Of a stretch of DNA of 64,000 nt, positions 61,593 through 64,000 are shown in pieces; positions within the stretch are counted from its first letter, which is position 1, and each line of letters starts with the position of its first letter. The position numbers and the translations under genes were made by a program. The stretch comes from Nonomuraea muscovyensis (lineage in GTDB: Bacteria; Actinomycetota; Actinomycetes; Streptosporangiales; Streptosporangiaceae), in assembly GCF_014207745.1 (NCBI RefSeq), contig NZ_JACHJB010000003.1:62001-126000 (forward strand), given 5' to 3'. The notes under the pieces were generated by a model, which was not told the origin of the DNA, ran no database searches, and was given only the letters and a program-made list of their open reading frames with translations.

Positions 61593-64000
61593 ATGGCGAG
61601 CGACCGCCCTCGCAGCGAGGTCCTGCCGACGGGAGCCGGCCTCAGCTCAGGGGAGGCGGCCCGCCGCCTGGCTGCGGATGGCCCCAACCGGCTGCCTGCC
61701 GGCGAGCGCAGCCCGGTGCTGCTGCTGTTGCTGCGGGAGATGGTGCACTTCTTCGCACTGCTGCTGTGGGCCGCGGCCGGGCTGGCGCTGCTGGCCGGGA
61801 TGCCGCAGTTGTCCGTCGCGATCGTCGTGGTGGTGCTGTTCAACGGTGCTTTCGCCTTCGTGCAGGAGTACCGGGCGGACCAGGCGAGCAGGCGGCTGAG
61901 AGAGCTGATCCCCGCCGACGTCACGGTTCGCCGCGACGGCCACCGCATGGTGGTGAGGGCCGCGGACCTGGTCAGGGGAGACGTGGTCCTGCTGGAGGCC
62001 GGCGACCGCATCAGCGCGGACCTGGAGTTGGCCGAGGTCCACGCTCTGGCGGTCAACGAGTCGACGTTGACCGGGGAGAGCGTCCCGGTCCGGCACCGCG
62101 AGCAGGCCACGGTCTTCGCCGGCACCTTCGTCGTCGAGGGGCAGGCGGAGGCCGTCGTGGTGGCCACGGGCGCCGGGACCCGGCTGGCCGCCATCGCCAC
62201 CCTCACCCGGGCCGCGACGCGCCCGCCCAGCCCGCTCGCCCGCCGGCTGAGCAAAGTGATCAAGGTTGTCGCGGGCATGGCGCTCGGCGTGGGCGGGGTG
62301 TTCTTCGTCCTGACCCAGCTGCTCGGCATGGCGCCCGCCGACGGCTTCCTGCTCGCGCTCGGTGTCACCGTCGCCTTGGTGCCGGAGGGGCTGCTGCCCA
62401 CGGTCACCCTGTCGCTGGCCCGCGCCGCCCGGCTGATGGCGAGCCGCAAGGCGCTGGTGCGCCACCTCGAAGCGGTGGAGACCCTGGGGTCGGCCACGTT
62501 CATCTGCACCGACAAGACCGGCACCCTCACGCGCAACGAGATGACGGTCGTGGAGATCTGGACCCCGGCGGGCCCCCTCGATCTCGGCTCTCCCGCCCGC
62601 GCCGCGGAGATCATGCGATCGGCGGTTCTGTGCTCGACCGGGCGGCTCGTCCCCGCCGACGGCGGGCACCGGGGGGTCGGCGATCCGATGGAGGTGGCGC
62701 TGCACGCGCTGGCCCTGAGTGCCGGAGCCCGCGAGGACGCGGCGGTCACCCGGCGCTACCCGTTCGACCCCGTCCGCCGCCGCTCCTCGGCGGTGGCCGG
62801 CGGCCGGCTGCACCTCAAGGGCGCTCCGGACGCGGTCCTGCCGCTGTGCGAACAGGCCCCGGGCGCGAGCCGGGCGTTGGCGGAGATGAGCGCGCGCGGC
62901 CTGCGCGTGCTGGCCGTCGCCTGCCGTGACGATCCCTCCGAGGGCGCCGCGGAGGAGATCGAACGTGGCCTCACCCTGCTCGGGCTGGTCGGCCTGGAAG
63001 ATCCGCCTCGCGAGGGTGTCGCCGAGGCGATCGCCACCTGCCGGCACGCGGGGATCAAGCTCGCCATGATCACCGGTGACCACCCCGGCACCGCCCGCGC
63101 GATAGCGGAGCAGGTCGGGCTGCTGGGCCCCGACCCGCTCGTGCTCACCGGGCGCGAACTCCCCGGCGACGACGAATCCCTGGGCGCGCTGCTCGACCGC
63201 GACGGGGCGGTGATCGCCCGGGTGACCCCCGAGGACAAGCTCCGCATCGCCCGCGCGCTGCGCTCGCGCGGTCACGTGGTCGCGATGACCGGGGACGGGG
63301 TCAACGACGGCCCGGCACTGCGCGAGGCCGACATCGGCATCGCCATGGGCGCTTCCGGCACCGACGTCGCGCGGGAGGCGGCCGACCTGGTGCTGCTCGA
63401 CGACCATTTCGCCACCATCGTCACCGCCGTCGAGCTGGGCCGGGCCACCTACGCCAACATCCGCCGCTTCCTCACCTACCACCTGACCGACAACGTGGCC
63501 GAGCTCACCCCGTTCCTGGTCTGGGCGCTCAGCGGCGGCACCATCCCACTGGCCCTGACCGTGCTCCAGGTGCTCGCCCTCGACATCGGTACCGACCTGC
63601 TCCCCGCCCTCGCCCTGGGTGCCGAGCCCGCCAACCCGCGCACCATGCGGGGCCCCGCGCGCACCGGAGCGTTGCTCGATCGGCGGCTGCTCTTCCGCGT
63701 GTTCGGGGTGCTCGGCCCCGCTGAGGCCGCCGTGGAGATGGCCGCCTTCGCCACCGTGCTGCTGCTGGGTGGCTGGACGCTTGGCGTCACGCCGGCTCCG
63801 GCGCTGCTCGCCGCCGCCTCGGGGACCGCCTTCGCGGCCGTGGTCCTCGGGCAGTTCGCCAACGCCTTCGCCTGCCGCAGCGAAACCCGCTGGGCCGGGC
63901 GGCTGCCGTGGCGGGGCAACCCGCTCCTGCTGTGGGCGGTGGCGACCGAAGCGGGCATGCTCCTGGTCTTTCTGGGCTTTCCGCCGCTGGCCACCCTCCT
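61593..64000 (+). CDS. P-type cation-transporting ATPase (P2 type), 3' end beyond the window
   Basis: 802 codons are visible from ATG 61593, and the frame is still open at the last base. Actuator motif 'NESTLTGESVPVRH', M4 motif PEGLLPT ('VALVPEGLLPTVTLSLARAA'), phosphorylation site DKTGTLT near residue 307, 'LKGAPDAVLPLCEQ', and hinge 'AMTGDGVNDGPALREADIGI'. The PEGL form is that of Na+/K+/Ca2+-type (P2) pumps, unlike the PESLP form of the other ATPase at 38982. About eight of the expected ten membrane helices are in the window. It follows the truncated stress gene and lies about 330 bases from the dehydrogenase promoter, in the opposite direction. Confidence 0.88.
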   Translation, partial: MASDRPRSEVLPTGAGLSSGEAARRLAADGPNRLPAGERSPVLLLLLREMVHFFALLLWAAAGLALLAGMPQLSVAIVVVVLFNGAFAFVQEYRADQASRRLRELIPADVTVRRDGHRMVVRAADLVRGDVVLLEAGDRISADLELAEVHALAVNESTLTGESVPVRHREQATVFAGTFVVEGQAEAVVVATGAGTRLAAIATLTRAATRPPSPLARRLSKVIKVVAGMALGVGGVFFVLTQLLGMAPADGFLLALGVTVALVPEGLLPTVTLSLARAARLMASRKALVRHLEAVETLGSATFICTDKTGTLTRNEMTVVEIWTPAGPLDLGSPARAAEIMRSAVLCSTGRLVPADGGHRGVGDPMEVALHALALSAGAREDAAVTRRYPFDPVRRRSSAVAGGRLHLKGAPDAVLPLCEQAPGASRALAEMSARGLRVLAVACRDDPSEGAAEEIERGLTLLGLVGLEDPPREGVAEAIATCRHAGIKLAMITGDHPGTARAIAEQVGLLGPDPLVLTGRELPGDDESLGALLDRDGAVIARVTPEDKLRIARALRSRGHVVAMTGDGVNDGPALREADIGIAMGASGTDVAREAADLVLLDDHFATIVTAVELGRATYANIRRFLTYHLTDNVAELTPFLVWALSGGTIPLALTVLQVLALDIGTDLLPALALGAEPANPRTMRGPARTGALLDRRLLFRVFGVLGPAEAAVEMAAFATVLLLGGWTLGVTPAPALLAAASGTAFAAVVLGQFANAFACRSETRWAGRLPWRGNPLLLWAVATEAGMLLVFLGFPPLATL

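Overview
The window is very GC-rich, with GTG/TTG starts, ATGA/GTGA gene overlaps and actinobacterial families (DUF1918, DUF1876, DUF5946, mycobacterial-style dormancy proteins). It therefore looks like a chromosomal piece of a filamentous actinomycete, most plausibly a Streptosporangiaceae-type organism. Gene content alone does not settle the genus. No tRNA, rRNA or CRISPR array was seen.

Region 1 (1-3.4 kb) holds the end of a serine hydrolase, a peptidase S51-like gene, a SnoaL-like gene split by an IS5-type element (914 bp, imperfect terminal repeats, AAT target duplication) and a WrbA-type quinone oxidoreductase. Region 2 (3.7-10.6 kb) is an arsenic-resistance island: a small Cys protein, a Cys-tailed flavoprotein, an MFS exporter, arsR plus an ArsO-like flavoprotein, and a converging arsR-acr3-arsC operon. 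Related operator-like sequences sit in front of two of the units, and decayed pieces of arsC and of a flavoprotein lie nearby.

Region 3 (about 11-38.3 kb) is the most striking part. It is a siderophore/zincophore-like NRPS-PKS cluster of yersiniabactin type, rebuilt as separate proteins: carrier-Cy-A(Cys)-PCP, KS-AT-KR-ACP-Cy-TE, and a PCP-Cy-PCP protein that can supply the carrier missing before the TE. Three methyltransferase domains are free-standing (one protein plus a two-domain fusion). The cluster also has a saccharopine-dehydrogenase-like reductase, a GliT/HlmI-like dithiol oxidase paired with a methyltransferase, two oligopeptide/nickel-type ABC import sets instead of FecCD-type uptake, and a His-rich small protein. 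Its promoter regions carry 15-bp palindromes resembling actinobacterial Zur boxes, which suggests a zinc-starvation metallophore. No starter-unit ligase, salicylate synthase or PPTase is present in the window.

Region 4 (38.4-64 kb) is a stress/dormancy island: two P-type cation ATPases, universal stress proteins, Hsp20, FtsH, CBS and CBS-BON proteins, DUF1876, DUF1918, a PHP-type DNA polymerase X, a bifunctional FBP aldolase/phosphatase, an acetyl-CoA synthetase-like ligase, PRPP synthetase, and a dehydrogenase complex (E1alpha-E1beta-E2) translationally coupled to an acyl carrier protein. At least seven intergenic sites match GGGNC-N4-GNCCC and several more nearly match. This resembles the DosR/DevR (OsdR) box and marks the island as one regulon, although no devRS pair is in the window.
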